NCBI GenBank assembly: GCA_031315865.1
Contig: JALDRJ010000002.1
Span: 620,001-684,000 of the forward strand
Reading direction: 5' to 3'
DNA from: Nitrospirales bacterium
Lineage (GTDB): Bacteria > Nitrospirota > Nitrospiria > Nitrospirales > UBA8639
DNA length: 64,000 nt
Below, in pieces: positions 18,266 to 27,352 of this stretch. Below the pieces are notes generated by a model, which did no database searches, was not told the DNA's origin, and saw only the letters and a program-made list of their open reading frames with translations. Within the stretch, counting starts at the first letter, position 1. Each line of letters opens with the position of its first letter. Made by a program: the position numbers and the translations under genes.

Positions 18266-19951
18266 CTACTCTTTATCCTGCGTCATCCGACCAACACTTT
18301 GGTCTATTTCTCCCTGAGAAGAATGAAACGCATCCAGCTGATCTTGATCAGACTCTCGAAGATGCTCCGACAAACTCAAGGCGATTTTTCTTTCATCACA
18401 GTCAACTTTGACGATTTTGGCCGTGACTTCTTGCCCTATTTCAAACTTGCCCTCAACACGTTCTTGTGGGTCAAGGTTAATCTCACTGACATGAATCAAC
18501 CCCTCAACACCGCCATCCAACTCAATGAACACACCAAAATCAGCAATCTTGGAGACTTTGCCCGTTGCATTGCTCCCTATTTGGAAGCGAGAGGGAATCT
18601 CAGATTCCCACGGATCAGCGACGAGCTGCTTATAGCCCAACGATAAGCGTTCCTTGTCTTTATCGATCCGAAGGATCACCGCTTGGACGGATTGACCTTT
18701 TTTAAATAATTCCGACGGATGTTTAATATGTTTAGTCCAGGACATATCCGAAATGTGGATCAACCCGTCAATGCCTTCGTCCAGACCGATAAAAGCTCCG
18801 AAGTCCGTGACGCTTTTCACTTTTCCTTCAATATGCGTCCCTTCGGGATACTTCGCTTCGATCACATCCCAAGGATTGGGAGCGGTCTGTTTCATACCTA
18901 GCGAGATCTTCCGGCTTTGCTGATCGACATGGAGAACTTGTGACTCAATCTGATCCCCGATAGAGACCACTCGCGAGGGATGCCGCACTTCATGCGTCCA
19001 TGACATTTCCGATACATGCACCAACCCTTCGACCCCGGGTTCGAGTTCCACGAATGCGCCATAATCCGTCAGGCTCACGACTTTGCCTGGCACACGACTT
19101 CCTTCGGGATATTTCTCTTCGACCTTGCTCCAGGGGTCAGCGGTTTTTTGCTTGAGCCCCAGGGAAATGCGTCCCGTCTCTCGATCATACTTTAAGACCA
19201 ACACTTCAATTCGATCGCCGATCGAAAACATATCCGAGGGATGACCAACTCGGCCCCACGAGATGTCCGTAATGTGGAGCAATCCGTCAATCCCGCCAAG
19301 ATCCAGAAACGCGCCATAGTCAGTAATGTTTTTCACTGTCCCCGTAATGAGTTGACCTTCCGTCAATGTTGACAGTGTCGTTTGACGTTTTTTATCACGG
19401 GTTTCTTCAAGAAGTGCGCGGCGGGAAACCACGACATTGCCTCGACGATGGTTCACCTTGATGATTTTAAAGTTAAACGTCTTACCCACCAATCCATCGA
19501 GGTCACGAACCGGGGTTAGATCAATCTGTGAGCCCGGGAGAAAAGCTTTGACTCCAATATCCACCATCATTCCACCCTTGATGCGGGAGAGGACTTTGCC
19601 TTCGACCTCTCTATCATCGCGATGAGCCACCTCAAGGTCTTCCCACACTTTCATCTTATCGGCTTTTTCCTTCGACAACAGCAAATTGCCTTCGGCATCT
19701 TCACACTGTTCAATATACACCTGCACAGGGTCGTTCACGGCAAGGGATCGTAATTCCTCACTGGAAAATTGATCAGCCGGAATCATGCCTTCAGACTTGT
19801 ACCCGATATCCACGACCACGCGCTCACGCTGGATGTTCACCACTCGACCTTCGGTGATGGTTCCTTCTTCAATATTGCGAAAGGTCTCTTCGTACAGCGC
19901 GGCAAGGGCCTCTCGGTCCAGTTGTTCGGGTTCTTCTGAAACGGTATTCAT
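18266..19951 (-). CDS. rpsA: 30S ribosomal protein S1
   Basis: A 561-residue protein with about six S1 RNA-binding domains, which helps bind mRNA to the 30S subunit. Repeats are easily seen as G.V..I.DYGAFVDLG...GL.H.SD.SW units (for example DYGAFLDLGGIDGLLHITDI and DFGAFIGLDEGIDGLIHISD). Length matches E. coli S1 (557). The start at 19951 has GGAGG upstream. Its position after cmk and plsC follows the conserved aroA-cmk-rpsA-ihfB gene string. Confidence 0.95.
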   Translation of the reverse strand: MNTVSEEPEQLDREALAALYEETFRNIEEGTITEGRVVNIQRERVVVDIGYKSEGMIPADQFSSEELRSLAVNDPVQVYIEQCEDAEGNLLLSKEKADKMKVWEDLEVAHRDDREVEGKVLSRIKGGMMVDIGVKAFLPGSQIDLTPVRDLDGLVGKTFNFKIIKVNHRRGNVVVSRRALLEETRDKKRQTTLSTLTEGQLITGTVKNITDYGAFLDLGGIDGLLHITDISWGRVGHPSDMFSIGDRIEVLVLKYDRETGRISLGLKQKTADPWSKVEEKYPEGSRVPGKVVSLTDYGAFVELEPGVEGLVHVSEMSWTHEVRHPSRVVSIGDQIESQVLHVDQQSRKISLGMKQTAPNPWDVIEAKYPEGTHIEGKVKSVTDFGAFIGLDEGIDGLIHISDMSWTKHIKHPSELFKKGQSVQAVILRIDKDKERLSLGYKQLVADPWESEIPSRFQIGSNATGKVSKIADFGVFIELDGGVEGLIHVSEINLDPQERVEGKFEIGQEVTAKIVKVDCDERKIALSLSEHLRESDQDQLDAFHSSQGEIDQSVGRMTQDKE

Positions 19952-20070
19952 GATGTGCTTACGCCTCCACTCTGTTCAAAACACGGCTGAAGTTAACAAT
20001 AATGCCTTGCGCAAACCCTTCAGCTTAGGTTCGCGCAAAGAACGCCTTCTCTTCTCTAATCATCTATTCG

Positions 20071-20709
20071 TTATGAATGACTTTCTTTCGACTGATGTCC
20101 ATTTTCCAATCGAGCAATGTGAGTCATCACGGTTGAACTCACCGTATGATAATACTCTTTGGCCTCTTGCTCCTTTGAATACGGAAACATCATCGGTTCC
20201 CCGAAAAACACTTGAATGGGGTTCAACCGAAGCCAAAACGAACCCATGGGCAACACCTGATACGTTCCATTGATGTACGCCGGTACTACCGGACATTGCG
20301 CCTGGGCCAGGATCAATCCAATTCCAGGCCTGCCCTCTTGCAGCCGTCCATCCGGAGTCCGAGTCCCTTCAGGAAATATCACGACACATTTACCCGCCTT
20401 TAACCGAGTCACCGCTTCATCCAATGCCACCCGATCAATACGATTGGTTTTGAGTGGAATCCACGCTATTTTTTTGAACATCCAGTTAATCACTGGATTC
20501 GCAAACAGGTTCGCCCGCCCTAAAAACGACACGCGTCTGGGGATACCGCATCCCAAGAATGGAATATCGACATAGCTGGCGTGATTGGCTGCGAATAGAA
20601 CCCCTCCAGTTTTCGGAATGTGCCTGACTCCATGGGCACGATATCGAAAAAACAATCGACCAAGAATGTTGAAAACCGCCCAAATACAGGCGTACACAAG
20701 CCCGCTCAC
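20071..20709 (-). CDS. plsC: 1-acyl-sn-glycerol-3-phosphate acyltransferase
   Basis: A 212-residue acyltransferase that adds the second acyl chain to make phosphatidic acid at the inner membrane. The catalytic NHxxxxD motif is NHASYVD (about 40-46), and the substrate-binding motif is FPEGTRTPDG. A hydrophobic N-terminus (about 1-22) anchors it. The start is GTG, overlapping the cmk stop by four bases (GTGA), so it is translationally coupled to cmk. Fusion or pairing of cmk and plsC is seen in other bacteria. Confidence 0.93.
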   Translation of the reverse strand: MSGLVYACIWAVFNILGRLFFRYRAHGVRHIPKTGGVLFAANHASYVDIPFLGCGIPRRVSFLGRANLFANPVINWMFKKIAWIPLKTNRIDRVALDEAVTRLKAGKCVVIFPEGTRTPDGRLQEGRPGIGLILAQAQCPVVPAYINGTYQVLPMGSFWLRLNPIQVFFGEPMMFPYSKEQEAKEYYHTVSSTVMTHIARLENGHQSKESHS

Positions 20710-21428
20710 AGGCGTGTGGCGACAACGGCTGTCATTCGGTCCAACACCTGATCAATCGACAAATTGGAGGTATCAATCATCATCGCATCAGTAGCTGGAA
20801 ACAGTGGAGCAACGGAACGAGAACGGTCGCGTCTATCTCGACTAGCTATCTCCTCTTGAACATCGGCCCAATTCTTATTGCGATCCTGGTCCTGCAATTC
20901 TCGATACCGACGGCTAATTCGGACATCGAGGTCGGCATCAAGAAAAAATTTCACCTCAGCATCAGGAAAGACAGTCGTACCCATATCCCGCCCCTCGACA
21001 ACAATTCCCCTGGCGTGGGCAAATTCACGCTGTATGGGCAACAACCAAGCACGCACTTCGGGGAGTGCAGCAACTTTTGAGGCTAATTGTCCAACTGCCA
21101 AGCTTCGTATTTCATTAGTCACGATTTCCCCGTCCACCAGGACGGATAGACTGCCCTCACAGGTTGAAAGCTTAAGTGAGGTCGCCGCCAATAACTCGCC
21201 AACCTGTTCGTGATCCTTAAGATCAACGGCTTGACTTTGAGCTTTCCATGCGACCGCCCGATAAAGCGCGCCCGTGTCGAGGTAGGTATATCCCAACTGA
21301 GTGGCAAGCTTTTTGGCCAAGGTACTCTTGCCAACCCCAGCAGGACCATCAATGGTGACGACTAATTGGCGTACATCGCCTTTCAGGCTCTCACCATGTT
21401 CCTGACATTTGCGTATTATAGTGCTCAA
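20706..21428 (-). CDS. cmk: Cytidylate kinase
   Basis: About 240 residues; phosphorylates CMP and dCMP for RNA, DNA and phospholipid precursor synthesis. The P-loop is GPAGVGKST, followed by LGYTYLDTGALYRAVAWKA, the CMP-binding GRDMGTTVFPDA and the RRYRELQ segment. The start used is a TTG at 21428 that overlaps the aroA stop (TTGA); no better start with a ribosome site is seen, and the first 15 or so residues are therefore uncertain. It lies between aroA and plsC, both overlapping it by four bases. Confidence 0.92.
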   Translation of the reverse strand: MSTIIRKCQEHGESLKGDVRQLVVTIDGPAGVGKSTLAKKLATQLGYTYLDTGALYRAVAWKAQSQAVDLKDHEQVGELLAATSLKLSTCEGSLSVLVDGEIVTNEIRSLAVGQLASKVAALPEVRAWLLPIQREFAHARGIVVEGRDMGTTVFPDAEVKFFLDADLDVRISRRYRELQDQDRNKNWADVQEEIASRDRRDRSRSVAPLFPATDAMMIDTSNLSIDQVLDRMTAVVATRL

Positions 21429-22732
21429 TGGGAGTTTGTCAATAAATCCAACAACTTGCCCTGGAAACCAGGGAAGGAAGTTTCAATACAGTCCGTTTCA
21501 TCGATGACAATCGGAGATTCAGCGAGCAGCCCGGCTATGGCCAGCGACATGGCGACTCGATGGTCCCCATAGCTTTGGCATTGGGCGCCCGAAAGAATAT
21601 TGGTCCCTTTTATACAGAGACCATCCGGCCTTTCTTCTACAAACACGCCGAGCTTTGATAACTCAACGGTCATAGCACGAATCCTGTCGGTTTCCTTGAC
21701 TCGTAATTCTTGCGCTCCAGCAATCGATGTCTCTCCCTCGGCAACAGCCGCCGCCACGCATAAAATCGGGAATTCATCGATTGTTTTAGGAACCAGGTCA
21801 GGACCGATCGACACTCCCTTCAGCTTAGCAGACTTGACAACAAGGTCCGCAACCGGTTCCCCTGAAATTTCTCTTGGGTCTTGAATCTGGATATCGGCGC
21901 CCATGTTCTTTAACACTTCGAGAATCCCGGTCCGTGCGGGATTCATCCCAATACCTGGCAAACACAGTTCTGACCCGGGGACAATGGAACCCGCGACCAG
22001 AAAAAATGCCGCCGCAGACATGTCCCCCGGGACAAAAAGCGGTTTTCCTTGAAAAGTTTGCTGCCCCGTGATGGAAACCGTACAGTCACGGACCTCTATT
22101 CCTAGGCCCAAATACCGAAACATACGTTCAGTATGATCCCTAGATAACATGGGCTCGGTAACACTGGTTATCCCTTCAGCAAGCAATCCCGCCAACAACA
22201 CGGAGGATTTAACCTGAGCACTCGCCACAGGTGAGGTGTAAGCGCAGCCTTTCAAGCGTTGGCCCGTAATCGCCAAAGGCGCGCATTCTCCCGCCTTACG
22301 GCCTGTGATCGAAGCTCCCATCAATCGAAGGGGATTGGCCACCCGGCCCATCGGTCGATTGCGAAGCGAGGCATCTCCCGTCAACACGGAAAAAAAGTCT
22401 TGACCGGCTAACACACCGGCGAGCAGCCGCAACCCCGTTCCTGAGTTTCCGCAATCAAGGACATCTGTTGGCTCTGTAAGTCCCCTAAGCCCCTTTCCCA
22501 AGATGCGGAGATTCTCATCATCAACTTCTTGGACGGAAATGCCTAAGGCACGGACAACGCCGAGTGTATTCAAACAATCTTCACCACGACAGTATCCTGA
22601 AACCTTCGTTTCTCCTTCAGCCAAGGCACCCAGTATGAGGGCCCGATGCGTGATGGATTTATCACCAGCGACATACACCGTTCCGCGAAGCGGCTTACTG
22701 GCAGGAATCGTGGCCCAAGAGGAAGAATTCAC
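21425..22732 (-). CDS. aroA: 3-phosphoshikimate 1-carboxyvinyltransferase (EPSP synthase)
   Basis: A 435-residue enzyme that joins PEP to shikimate-3-phosphate in chorismate synthesis. Conserved blocks: GDKSITHRALILGALAEG (24-41), LDCGNSGTGLRLLAG, LRNRPMGRVANPLRLMGA, MSRDHTERM (here SRDHTERMF), KETDRIRAM and YGDHRVAMSLAIAG. The loop around Gly96/Pro101 (in E. coli numbering) reads GNSGTGLRL rather than GNAGTAMRP, which is typical of class II, often glyphosate-tolerant enzymes; that is an inference. The start is a GTG overlapping the tyrA stop (GTGA). Confidence 0.95.
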   Translation of the reverse strand: MNSSSWATIPASKPLRGTVYVAGDKSITHRALILGALAEGETKVSGYCRGEDCLNTLGVVRALGISVQEVDDENLRILGKGLRGLTEPTDVLDCGNSGTGLRLLAGVLAGQDFFSVLTGDASLRNRPMGRVANPLRLMGASITGRKAGECAPLAITGQRLKGCAYTSPVASAQVKSSVLLAGLLAEGITSVTEPMLSRDHTERMFRYLGLGIEVRDCTVSITGQQTFQGKPLFVPGDMSAAAFFLVAGSIVPGSELCLPGIGMNPARTGILEVLKNMGADIQIQDPREISGEPVADLVVKSAKLKGVSIGPDLVPKTIDEFPILCVAAAVAEGETSIAGAQELRVKETDRIRAMTVELSKLGVFVEERPDGLCIKGTNILSGAQCQSYGDHRVAMSLAIAGLLAESPIVIDETDCIETSFPGFQGKLLDLLTNSH

Positions 22733-23601
22733 TGTAAGTGCTCTCGTGCTTGTTTAGCCTGTTCAATAATCTTCTCAAGTCCTCCACCATCGCTATTTTC
22801 CACTGAAGCCCTAAACTGTTCGAGATGCCGGATATAGACGGAAATCATATCGAGAAGATTATCTCGATTAGCAAGACAAATATCCCTCCACATTTCAGGC
22901 GAACTGGCAGCAATCCTCGTCGTATCACGAAGGCCTCCACCAGAGTACTCGAGAAGCGTCGCCGTGCTCCCGAGTTTCCCCTGAAGCTCAGAAAGTGCCT
23001 GCATTAAGGCAAAAGCGGCGACGTGAGGTAAGTGACTCACGCCTCCCAACACAAAGTCATGGACATAGGGATCGAGTGAACTGACGACAGATCCCGTCGA
23101 CTCCCAGAGCTTCCAAACAGCCTCCAAGGCTTCGGAATCGGTCCGCTTGGTGGGAGTGACAAGACACCGCGCGCCACGAAATAAATCCAATGCGGCGTAG
23201 GCGACCCCAGACTTCTCTCGACCAGCGATCGGATGCGCTCCGACGAAACGAACATGTTCTGGCAACAGTCTTTCCGCCTCTTCCACTAATGCGCCTTTGA
23301 CACTCCCGACATCACTGACGATGGAACCAGACGGAAGTCGGTCTCCCCACTCACGTATATGCGTCGCATAGGTATCAACCGGCGTGGCTAAGATCACACA
23401 ATCTGCATCGTTCACGGCATTAACTGCCTGCGATTCATAGGCATCGATCGCCCCAAGCCTAACGGCGAGTTCAAGGTTTTCAACACGGCGACCGATGCCG
23501 ATCACGGTTCCGGCCAAACCCTGCTGCTTGATGATTAACCCGAGCGAGCCACCGATGAGCCCAACTCCAATAATCACGACTTTCTGGAAAAGGCGGTTCA
23601 T
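22729..23601 (-). CDS. tyrA: Prephenate (or arogenate) dehydrogenase
   Basis: A 290-residue NAD(P)-dependent enzyme for tyrosine synthesis. The Rossmann motif is VIIGVGLIGGSLGL (8-21). Catalytic and substrate regions include DVGSVKGALVE, GAHPIAGREKSGV and the VSHLPHVAAFAL segment. It has no fused chorismate mutase and no clear ACT domain; mutase activity is supplied by PheA. Whether prephenate or arogenate is the substrate cannot be told. It is 41 bases after aroF and overlaps aroA. Confidence 0.93.
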   Translation of the reverse strand: MNRLFQKVVIIGVGLIGGSLGLIIKQQGLAGTVIGIGRRVENLELAVRLGAIDAYESQAVNAVNDADCVILATPVDTYATHIREWGDRLPSGSIVSDVGSVKGALVEEAERLLPEHVRFVGAHPIAGREKSGVAYAALDLFRGARCLVTPTKRTDSEALEAVWKLWESTGSVVSSLDPYVHDFVLGGVSHLPHVAAFALMQALSELQGKLGSTATLLEYSGGGLRDTTRIAASSPEMWRDICLANRDNLLDMISVYIRHLEQFRASVENSDGGGLEKIIEQAKQAREHLQ

Positions 23602-23642
23602 CCTACGTCATCTCTTCGAATAGGCAAGACTCACTGCGGACG

Positions 23643-24656
23643 CTACAATTCCCGACCGACAGCTTCGGCTATGGCCTTCAAGTCTGACATCAGATCTTTA
23701 AAGCGGGTAGGCTTCAGAGATTCCTCACCATCACAGAGCGCACATTCCGGGTTTGAATGAACCTCTAAGAGCAGTCCATCCGCTCCACAGGCAATGGCGG
23801 CTTTGGCCATTGGCGCGACCAGATTCCACTTCCCGGTCGCATGACTTGGGTCGACAATGACCGGAAGATGTGACATTTCTTTGAGGGTGGGAACCGCGGT
23901 GAGATCGAGGGTATTGCGGTATTGCGTTTCAAAGGTCCGAATGCCTCGTTCGCACAACATCACATTTCGATTTCCACGAGACATCAGATATTCGGCCGAG
24001 AGTAAAAATTCTTTGATCGTAGCTGATAGTCCACGTTTCAGTAGCACAGGTTTATCATAGTCACCGACTTCCTTTAGCAATTCGAAGTTTTGCATGTTTC
24101 TGGCACCAATCTGAATAATGTCGGCTTTTTCCAGAAAATGTCCAAGATCTCGGGCATCCAAGATTTCACTCACCACGGGAAGCCCCGTGTGCTTGCGTGC
24201 TTCGACCAGATAATCCAGGCCCTCCTGCCCCAGCCCCTGAAATGAGTAGGGCGAGGTTCGAGGTTTATAAGCGCCGCCTCGAAGAATCGACGCTCCAGCC
24301 GATGCTACTTCCTTGGCAATGCCAACGGTCAATTCACGTTTTTCGACCGCGCATGGACCGGCCATAATGGCAATTTTCTTGCCGCCGATTTTAACCCCGT
24401 GGACATCGATCACACTGTTGTGTTTCTGAAATTCACGGCTCACAAGTTTCCATGGCGCCAACACCGGAGTCACACTTTCGACGCCCGGGAACACGGTCAA
24501 CGGCTGGTTTTCCAGGATTCGATCATCGCCAATCACGCCAACGACCGTACGCTCTTCTCCTGTCGAAACCTGAGCTTTCAGTCCCAACTCACGAAGCCGT
24601 TCAACAAGATGATCAACATCATGCTCCGTCGCATCTGGTTTCATCACAATGATCAT
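23643..24656 (-). CDS. aroF: 3-deoxy-7-phosphoheptulonate (DAHP) synthase with N-terminal regulatory domain
   Basis: A 337-residue first enzyme of the shikimate pathway, condensing PEP and erythrose-4-phosphate. It is the type I-beta (Thermotoga-like) form. A ferredoxin-like domain (about 1-70, [20 protein letters not shown]) precedes the barrel. Barrel motifs are [62 protein letters not shown] and [10 protein letters not shown]. The N-terminal domain usually gives feedback inhibition by Tyr or Phe. It lies between hisC and tyrA. Confidence 0.95.
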   Translation of the reverse strand: MIIVMKPDATEHDVDHLVERLRELGLKAQVSTGEERTVVGVIGDDRILENQPLTVFPGVESVTPVLAPWKLVSREFQKHNSVIDVHGVKIGGKKIAIMAGPCAVEKRELTVGIAKEVASAGASILRGGAYKPRTSPYSFQGLGQEGLDYLVEARKHTGLPVVSEILDARDLGHFLEKADIIQIGARNMQNFELLKEVGDYDKPVLLKRGLSATIKEFLLSAEYLMSRGNRNVMLCERGIRTFETQYRNTLDLTAVPTLKEMSHLPVIVDPSHATGKWNLVAPMAKAAIACGADGLLLEVHSNPECALCDGEESLKPTRFKDLMSDLKAIAEAVGREL

Positions 24657-24680
24657 ATCGTTACATACCTTGACATTGGC

Positions 24681-25766
24681 TCAGGATTCACGACTCAAGA
24701 CGACTTCCAGCGCCTTCAAAAAACGTTGATTTTCTTCAGGTCGTCCGACGGTGACCCGGATCATGGATCCCTTGATATGGCGAACGATCACACCCTGCCG
24801 AAGGAGATCGTCAAAGACCTGTCGGCCATCTCGTTTCGCGTCAAAGTAGAGAAAATTAGCTTGACTGGGGATAACATCCATACCCAACGCCGCCAACTCT
24901 TTCTCTAAGAACGCCATTTCCGACCCATTCACGGATCGACTCGTCGCGACATGCTCCTCGTCTTCCAACGCCCCCAACGCGGCCAATTGCCCAAGACTAT
25001 TCGCGTTAAACGGAGGACGAATCCGATTAACATACCCCACGATTTCTTCCGTGGTCAGGCCATACCCTACGCGCAGACCCGCTAGCCCATAAATCTTCGA
25101 AAAAGTTCGCAAGACGACAACTGGACGACCTTCTTTCACATATTGGAGACTGTCCGGATAATCGGTGGACCGAACATACTCATAATAGGCTTCATCAAAG
25201 ACCACGATGACATGATCCGGAACTTTGTCCAGGAACGCTTCCACCTCCGTACCCGTCACCATCGTCCCCGTTGGGTTGTTCGGATTACAAAGGAAGAGGA
25301 GACGCGTGTTGTCGGTGATCGCTTCGGCCATCGAAGCAAGATCATGACGCCAATCCTTCAGCGGCACCTCCACCGATACCCCATGCGCCCCCTGAACAGA
25401 GAGTTTGTACATGACGAACGTGTGATCGGCCATCACCGCTTCTTCGCCTGGGGCCAAAAAGGCTTTAATCAAGAGGCTGATCACTTCATCGGAACCATTG
25501 CCGACGATCACTTGATCTGCCGATACTTTCCACCGTTCCGCGAGCGCTCGCCTCAGGTAATGGGCACCGCCATCCGGGTAGCGGTTCAGAATGGCAACCC
25601 CGTCGGCCAGAATTTTCTGCGCCTTTGGGGAAGGCCCTAAAGGATTCTCGTTTGAGGCAAGTTTAATGGCATTGCTAATGCCCAATTCACGTTCCAGTTC
25701 ATCCAGGGGTTTACCGGGAGAGTACGGGACCAGCGAAGCAATATTTGGGTGAACGTGCAGTGCCAT
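24681..25766 (-). CDS. hisC: Histidinol-phosphate / aromatic aminotransferase
   Basis: A 361-residue class I/II PLP aminotransferase of the HisC family. Motifs are LASNENPLGPSPKA (37-50), the VGNGSDEVI turn, CNPNNPTGT, FDEAYYEY, and the PLP lysine in RTFSKIYGLAGLRVGYG. HisC enzymes act on histidinol phosphate and often on aromatic keto acids. Its position between pheA and aroF/tyrA, with no other his genes near, suggests it transaminates phenylpyruvate, 4-hydroxyphenylpyruvate or prephenate; it may also serve histidine synthesis if no second copy exists. Confidence 0.92.
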   Translation of the reverse strand: MALHVHPNIASLVPYSPGKPLDELERELGISNAIKLASNENPLGPSPKAQKILADGVAILNRYPDGGAHYLRRALAERWKVSADQVIVGNGSDEVISLLIKAFLAPGEEAVMADHTFVMYKLSVQGAHGVSVEVPLKDWRHDLASMAEAITDNTRLLFLCNPNNPTGTMVTGTEVEAFLDKVPDHVIVVFDEAYYEYVRSTDYPDSLQYVKEGRPVVVLRTFSKIYGLAGLRVGYGLTTEEIVGYVNRIRPPFNANSLGQLAALGALEDEEHVATSRSVNGSEMAFLEKELAALGMDVIPSQANFLYFDAKRDGRQVFDDLLRQGVIVRHIKGSMIRVTVGRPEENQRFLKALEVVLSRES

Positions 25767-25792
25767 AGGGTTACAATCTCATGTAGGCGTCA

Positions 25793-26875
25793 TTAATTCG
25801 CCGACGGATAGGAGCCAAGAACTTTCAGGAACAAACAGCGGCCTTTGACTTCTTCGAGAGCTTTCTTGACCCGATCGTCATCTTGATGGCCCTCCAGGTC
25901 CATAAAGAAGAGGTACTCCCAAACTTTTCGGCGTGTGGGTCTGGATTCAATTTTCGTCATGTTGATGCCATACGAAGAAAACGGCCGGATCATATCGTAC
26001 AGCGCACCCACCCGGTCTTTGGCAGATACGATGATCGAGGTCTTATCTTTTCCCGTTCGTTCTGACCCACGTTGCGATAAAATCAAAAACCTCGTGGAAT
26101 TGTGGATATTATCTTCAATTCGTGACCGGAGGATCTTCAACCCATACAGCTCAGCCGCCAATTCCGCCGCGATGGCTCCGGCCGTTGGAGCCTCGACGCA
26201 TCGTTCTGCGGCCCGAGCCGTGCTAGGCTCTTCAGAAATCTTTGCATGCGGGAGATTGGCCTCCAGCCATTCTCGGCATTGGGCTATCGCTTGAGGATGT
26301 GAATACACCGTTTTGATCTGATCGAGCGAATCAGCTTTGGAGAGGAAGTGATGGGCGATCTCGAACATGATTTCGCCATAAATCAGTAACGGCGAATCCA
26401 CCAAGAGATCCAGCGTATGATTCACCACCCCTTCGGTCGAGTTTTCGACTGGAACGATGCCAAACCGAATGCGTCCGCGCTCCACTTCATCAAACACTTC
26501 CTTGATACTGCCCATGGGCAGGTATTCCGCTGAACTCCCAAATTTATTGACGGCTGCCAAATGCGTAAAGGTGGCTGGCGGTCCAAGATACGCAACCGTT
26601 TGCGTACCTTCCAGGGAAAGCGAAGCGGACATAATTTCACGATAGACCGGCCGAATGGCAGAACTAGGAAACGGGCCGGGATTCTTGGCGGCCAAACGCT
26701 CGACAATCGCGTTCTCACGCCCTTGGGTATGCAGGTGAGCCGAGGCGTCTTTTTGCTTTTTCAAATGTCCCACTTGGATAACGTACTGAGACCGTTCATT
26801 CAGAATACGGAGAATGTCGTCATCTAAACGATCTATGGCATCTCGACAGGAAGGAATGTCGTTAGGCAGTTCCAC
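25793..26875 (-). CDS. pheA: Bifunctional chorismate mutase / prephenate dehydratase (P-protein)
   Basis: A 360-residue enzyme taking chorismate to phenylpyruvate. Residues 1-90 are an AroQ-type chorismate mutase (IDRLDDDILRILNERSQYV). About 93-270 form the prephenate dehydratase domain (VAYLGPPATFTHLAAV, VPVENSTEGVVNHTLD, and NSTRFLIL with the key Thr). A C-terminal ACT domain (KTSIIVSAKDRVGALYDMIRPFSSYGINMTKIESRP, split here between KTSIIVSAKDRVGAL and GINMTKIESRPTRR) gives feedback control by Phe. The start is GTG at 26875, with GGAGC seven bases upstream. It is the first gene of the aromatic operon. Confidence 0.94.
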   Translation of the reverse strand: MELPNDIPSCRDAIDRLDDDILRILNERSQYVIQVGHLKKQKDASAHLHTQGRENAIVERLAAKNPGPFPSSAIRPVYREIMSASLSLEGTQTVAYLGPPATFTHLAAVNKFGSSAEYLPMGSIKEVFDEVERGRIRFGIVPVENSTEGVVNHTLDLLVDSPLLIYGEIMFEIAHHFLSKADSLDQIKTVYSHPQAIAQCREWLEANLPHAKISEEPSTARAAERCVEAPTAGAIAAELAAELYGLKILRSRIEDNIHNSTRFLILSQRGSERTGKDKTSIIVSAKDRVGALYDMIRPFSSYGINMTKIESRPTRRKVWEYLFFMDLEGHQDDDRVKKALEEVKGRCLFLKVLGSYPSAN

Positions 26876-27229
26876 AAACTTGCTCCATCGTTGGATTTAT
26901 GGGCATCTCTAAAAACTAGGATTTTCTATGAGGGCAAGGAAACCGCGCACGGAACACCGCAGTGTATGCGGGAATACATGAGGATTTGAGCACGCGGTTG
27001 ACGCCACCATCGCGGAAAAGGACAGTTTTCTAGAGGTGCCCTCTATGATGATCTGCCAGCATAGCCGGAAACCAAAGGGTTTTCAAGAAGGCCAAGCCAT
27101 GCAGCTCAAAGGATCGTATGGGCCTGGCTCTTTGACATGTCGTGAAATAATGAAATGTTAAAAGCCCGCCAACGATACCAAACCAAAGCTACCTGGCAAT
27201 AGCCTCGGCTCTCAGTTTGTTATAGGCTT
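26876..27229. other. Intergenic region between pheA and the accessory genes
   Basis: No convincing gene. It holds the 141-bp inverted-repeat element (26901-27041) just upstream of pheA, which therefore lies between the operon and its promoter or contains it. Downstream there is a TTGACA at 27132-27137 on the plus strand, but no good -10 box follows. Confidence 0.5.
26901..27041. repeat. MITE-like element with imperfect terminal inverted repeats
   Basis: The ends are inverted copies: GGGCATCTCTAAAAAC at 26901 against the complement of GTTTTCTAGAGGTGCCC at 27025-27041, matching at 13 of the first 15 positions. A second nested inverted pair, AACCGCG (26941-26947) and CGCGGTT (26993-26999), lies inside. 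There is no open frame. The size and structure fit a non-autonomous transposon or a dispersed foldback repeat. No clear target-site duplication is seen, and only one copy is in this window. Confidence 0.5.
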
Positions 27230-27352
27230 ATGGGTAATCGAATTACAGTGAAAGGGAGATTGTCGGAGGCGATGCGATTGGTTGATCTTGATAATTTGCC
27301 CATGATCGACCACATCACCGAGCAAGAAACTAACGAGCGACCTTCAGGATGA
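27230..27352 (+). CDS. Possible 40-residue ORF coupled to the next gene
   Basis: The frame starts ATGGGTAATCGAATTACAGT and its stop overlaps the next ATG as ATGA (27349-27352). It would encode a 40-residue hydrophilic peptide (MGNRITVKGRLSEAMRLVDL and further) with no recognised family. Translational coupling argues for expression; absence of a strong ribosome site and small size argue against. It may be a degraded remnant of a longer gene. Confidence 0.35.
   Translation: MGNRITVKGRLSEAMRLVDLDNLPMIDHITEQETNERPSG

Noticed and set aside
24399-24908. A 169-codon plus-strand frame across the aroF-hisC junction
   Set aside because: It is fully antisense to two certain genes, with no recognisable domain.
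27132-27160. Possible plus-strand promoter TTGACA with ATGTTA 17 bases on
   Set aside because: The -35 is perfect but the -10 is poor, so not listed as a promoter.
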